Below, in pieces: positions 6,658 through 8,327 of a stretch of 8,327 bases of DNA. The notes below the pieces were generated by a model that saw nothing but the letters and a program-made list of their open reading frames with translations, did not search any database and was not told where the DNA came from. Numbering within the stretch: the stretch's first letter is position 1; every line of letters begins with the position of its first letter. Both the position numbers and the translations under genes were made by a program. Source of the DNA: Akkermansia sp. (GTDB lineage: Bacteria > Verrucomicrobiota > Verrucomicrobiia > Verrucomicrobiales > Akkermansiaceae). Where the stretch lies: positions 1 to 8,327 of the forward strand of contig JAIFNK010000261.1 of NCBI GenBank assembly GCA_020047775.1. Reading direction: 5' to 3'.

Positions 6658-6676
6658 ATTTCCGGAAATTTTCAAG

Positions 6677-7003
6677 CCGAGGCCGTCCAGCCCTACCCGG
6701 TAGGGCGTCACCGCCGGGCGCGCCCACTTCACCTTCTTCCGCCGGAGGCTACTCTTTGTCTTTTCTTCCACGCCTCATGCGCACCGCCCATCCGGGCGGA
6801 CAAGTGGGCGGACCGAGGCCGTCCAGCCCTACCCGGTAGGGCGTGACCGCCGGGCGCGCCCACTTCACCTTCTTCCGCCGGAGGCTACTCTTTGTCTTCC
6901 CATCCACGCCTCCCGCGCACCGCCCATCCGGGCGGACAAGTGGGGCGGGCCGAGGCCGTCCAGCCCTACCCGGTAGGGCGTGACCGCCCCTACCATCCAC
7001 GCC
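6677..7003. repeat. Tandem ~136-bp direct repeats, two full copies and one truncated
   Basis: Copy 1 is 6677-6812, copy 2 is 6813-6949, and copy 3 begins at 6950, matching through 6988 and then jumping to a rearranged fragment ending near 7003. By eye copies 1 and 2 differ at about seven bases and one indel. Each full copy contains CCCTACC-C-GGTAGGG (6691-6705, 6827-6841; also 6964-6978 in copy 3), the 10-base palindrome GGGCGCGCCC (6716-6725, 6852-6861), and CCGCCC-ATCC-GGGCGG (6784-6799, 6920-6935). In copy 1, GCCCACTT (6722-6729) can also pair with AAGTGGGC (6802-6809). This fills most of the gene-free stretch 6658-7080. Antisense open frames in both copies share a Lys/Arg-rich peptide merely because the DNA is repeated; no gene is supported. 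Confidence 0.9.
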
Positions 7004-7048
7004 GGAGGCTTGCGGCTTGATTAGACCGCCTCAAACCCCGCGCTTGAA

Positions 7049-7073
7049 ACTTGGTCGGCGGGCGACCACAAGT
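7049..7073 (+). promoter_or_regulatory. Hairpin just upstream of the C-S lyase start
   Basis: GGTCG (7053-7057) and CGACC (7063-7067) pair around GCGGG. Four more pairs, ACTT (7049-7052) with AAGT (7070-7073), extend the stem past a 2-base bulge. It ends 7 nt before the ATG at 7081, where a ribosome would bind, and no Shine-Dalgarno is visible. A role in translation control is inference. Confidence 0.25.
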
Positions 7074-7080
7074 GCCGCGC

Positions 7081-8217
7081 ATGAATTTCGATTTCGACAC
7101 CTTGATCCCCCGCCGCGGCACGGGTTGCATTAAATATGACCGTCGGCCCGAACTCGATCCGTTTTGGGTGGCGGACATGGACTTCGCCTCGGCACCGGTG
7201 ATCCTGGAAGCACTTCACAAGCGGGTGAACCACGGGGTTTTCGGTTACGCGCAGCCTCATGGGGGATTGAACGACGCGGTCATCGCCTACCTGCGCGACC
7301 GACGTGGAGCGGTGGTTCCGCTAGAACATATCATCCACCTCGGCGGACTGGTGCCGGCGCTTTCCCTCTCAGCACGGGCGTTTTGCAAGCCGGGTGACGC
7401 GGTGATGACCTGCACCCCGGTCTATCCGCCGTTCATCGGAGTGCATCACGACGCGCACGTTTCGCTGATCACCGTGGATCATGCGATGGTTGAGGGGCGA
7501 TGGAGTTTCGACTGGGAGGCATTGGAAAAAGCAGTCACTCCGGAGACGAAAATCTTCCTGCTTTGCAATCCGCAGAATCCGCTAGGCAGGGTCTTCTCCG
7601 CTGATGAGGTCATCAAACTTGCCGCATTCTGCGAGGTCCACGACCTTGTGCTCGTCTCGGACGAAATCCACTGCGACCTCATTTTCGACGAGACCGCGAC
7701 CCCGCATTTCTCCGCGCTGAACCTGCCGGAAAACCTCGCCAAGCGCACCATCACCCTGCTTGCACCCAGCAAGACGTGGAACATCGCGGGCCTCGGTTAC
7801 GCCTTCGCAGTGATCCCGGACGACAGCATCCGCCGGAAATTCGCCGCCGCGCGCGGCCACACGCTCAGCGAAATCAACGCGCTTTCCTACTACGCCGCCG
7901 AGGCCGCCTACCGGGACGGCGAGCCGTGGCGTGGCGAGCTGATGGACTATCTGAAGGCCAACCGCGACACGCTCGTCGAATTCATCAACACCCGCTGCCC
8001 CGGCCTATCAGTGAGCCCCGGCGAGGCCACCTATCTGGCATGGATCGACGCCCGCGGCATGGGTGTGGAGAATCCCGCGCAGCACTTCGAGAAGAAGGCC
8101 GGGCTCTTTCTATCCGACGGTGCCTACTTCGGCTGGCCCGGCTGGATCCGCTTCAACTTCGGCTGCCCGCGCGCGCGGATGCTCGAAGGTCTGGAAAAAA
8201 TCGCGGCAGCGCTCTGA
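7081..8217 (+). CDS. PatB/MalY-type PLP-dependent cystathionine beta-lyase (C-S lyase)
   Basis: Cytoplasmic class I/II aminotransferase-fold enzyme, 378 aa, typical of MalY/PatB proteins that cleave the C-S bond of cystathionine or related cysteine conjugates (giving pyruvate, ammonia and a thiol such as homocysteine). The N-terminus FDFDTLIPRRGT...KYD and PFWVADMDFASAPV are diagnostic for this subfamily. Further motifs are YPPF (115-118), NPQNPLGRVF (163-172), VSDEIHCDL with the pyridine-binding D194, and APSKTWNIAGL with Schiff-base Lys231. The carboxylate-binding Arg is R357 in IRFNFGCPR. The start is the ATG at 7081; the frame extends upstream to a TTG at 7051, but family members begin as MxFDFD. 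It stands alone after the repeat array and before a gene for an exported protein, so methionine biosynthesis versus sulfur-compound degradation cannot be decided from context. Confidence 0.95.
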   Translation: MNFDFDTLIPRRGTGCIKYDRRPELDPFWVADMDFASAPVILEALHKRVNHGVFGYAQPHGGLNDAVIAYLRDRRGAVVPLEHIIHLGGLVPALSLSARAFCKPGDAVMTCTPVYPPFIGVHHDAHVSLITVDHAMVEGRWSFDWEALEKAVTPETKIFLLCNPQNPLGRVFSADEVIKLAAFCEVHDLVLVSDEIHCDLIFDETATPHFSALNLPENLAKRTITLLAPSKTWNIAGLGYAFAVIPDDSIRRKFAAARGHTLSEINALSYYAAEAAYRDGEPWRGELMDYLKANRDTLVEFINTRCPGLSVSPGEATYLAWIDARGMGVENPAQHFEKKAGLFLSDGAYFGWPGWIRFNFGCPRARMLEGLEKIAAAL

Positions 8218-8255
8218 TTTCCAATTCCAGTGGCACCACAACTTCTTCCCGGGAC

Positions 8256-8268
8256 CGGAGTTTCTCCG
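8256..8268 (+). promoter_or_regulatory. Small hairpin covering the likely Shine-Dalgarno of the last gene
   Basis: CGGAG-TTT-CTCCG (8256-8268) is a perfect 5-bp stem-loop. Its left arm contains GGAG, 11 nt before the ATG at 8272, so the best ribosome-binding site of this gene is inside the stem. No T-run follows, which argues against a terminator for the lyase gene. Confidence 0.3.
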
Positions 8269-8271
8269 TCG

Positions 8272-8327
8272 ATGAAAACATTCATTTCCACCACCACTGT
8301 CGCCCTTTTCCTGCTCCTTCCAGCCGG
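8272..8327 (+). CDS. Start of an exported protein (3' partial, signal peptide only)
   Basis: The first 18 codons run to the window edge: MKTFISTTTVALFLLLPA. A positively charged start and a hydrophobic Val/Ala/Leu/Phe core make a classic Sec signal peptide; the mature protein lies outside the window and its function cannot be told. A GGAG lies 11 nt before the ATG. The gene follows the C-S lyase by 54 bp in the same direction, so it may be co-transcribed with it. Confidence 0.6.
   Translation, partial: MKTFISTTTVALFLLLPA

Noticed and set aside
6784..6799. Rho-independent terminator for the SRPBCC gene
   Set aside because: The hairpin is GC-rich but has no downstream T-run and is part of the repeat unit, more than 120 bp past the stop codon.
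6469..7000. Small Lys/Arg-rich proteins on the - strand in the repeat region
   Set aside because: Their similarity comes from the DNA repeat itself; they have no recognisable domain or ribosome-binding site, and the stretch is full of palindromes.
6677..7003. CRISPR array
   Set aside because: The repeat period is ~136 bp with adjoining copies and no unique spacers; there are no cas genes nearby.
7051..7080. TTG at 7051 as start of the C-S lyase
   Set aside because: Family members begin with the FDFD motif, which directly follows the ATG at 7081; the added ten residues lie in a hairpin and look non-coding.

Overview
The window looks like a GC-rich chromosomal stretch of a Verrucomicrobiota bacterium, possibly near Verrucomicrobiaceae or Luteolibacter. 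The best clue is the C-terminus of the first protein. It carries a calcium-binding-like DSDGDQWPDLVEYAL stretch followed by a 'sSDLINWVPG'-type tail, which I associate with secreted verrucomicrobial proteins. Weak or absent Shine-Dalgarno sequences and structured intergenic repeats fit this. The phylum call is inference, since there is no rRNA or tRNA here.

Left part (1-5031), all on the + strand: a multiheme c-type cytochrome cut by the window's left edge (nine CXXCH sites visible, then an Ig-like domain and a Ca-binding-like C-terminal region). It is followed by an OmpR-type response regulator and its histidine kinase (ATGA overlap), a small exported thioredoxin-fold-like protein with no cysteine, and a DUF1275/YoaK-type membrane protein. 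Gaps are 67 bp, -4, 27 and 16 bp with no visible terminator. The last four genes are therefore probably one transcription unit, and the cytochrome may be read through into it. A plausible reading is a signalling and envelope cluster whose kinase senses an envelope or redox condition, but the signal and targets are not visible.

Middle part (4955-6657): a metallo-beta-lactamase-fold hydrolase on the - strand whose 3' end overlaps the DUF1275 gene tail-to-tail by 77 bp. A 260-bp spacer follows, holding a short apparent remnant of a type I restriction S-subunit C-terminus and a compound hairpin resembling a dispersed palindromic repeat. Next is a + strand SRPBCC/START-like lipid- or ligand-binding protein.

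Right part (6658-8327): a 423-bp non-coding stretch with two full copies and one truncated copy of a ~136-bp direct repeat, each rich in hairpins. It is followed by a PatB/MalY-type PLP-dependent C-S lyase and, at the right edge, the first 18 codons of an exported protein. I found no CRISPR array, transposase, tRNA, rRNA, or defence or biosynthetic system. The items most worth a second look are the tandem structured repeat, the spacer with the S-subunit remnant and hairpin, the cytochrome's domain fusion, and the kinase with a degenerate ATP-binding loop.
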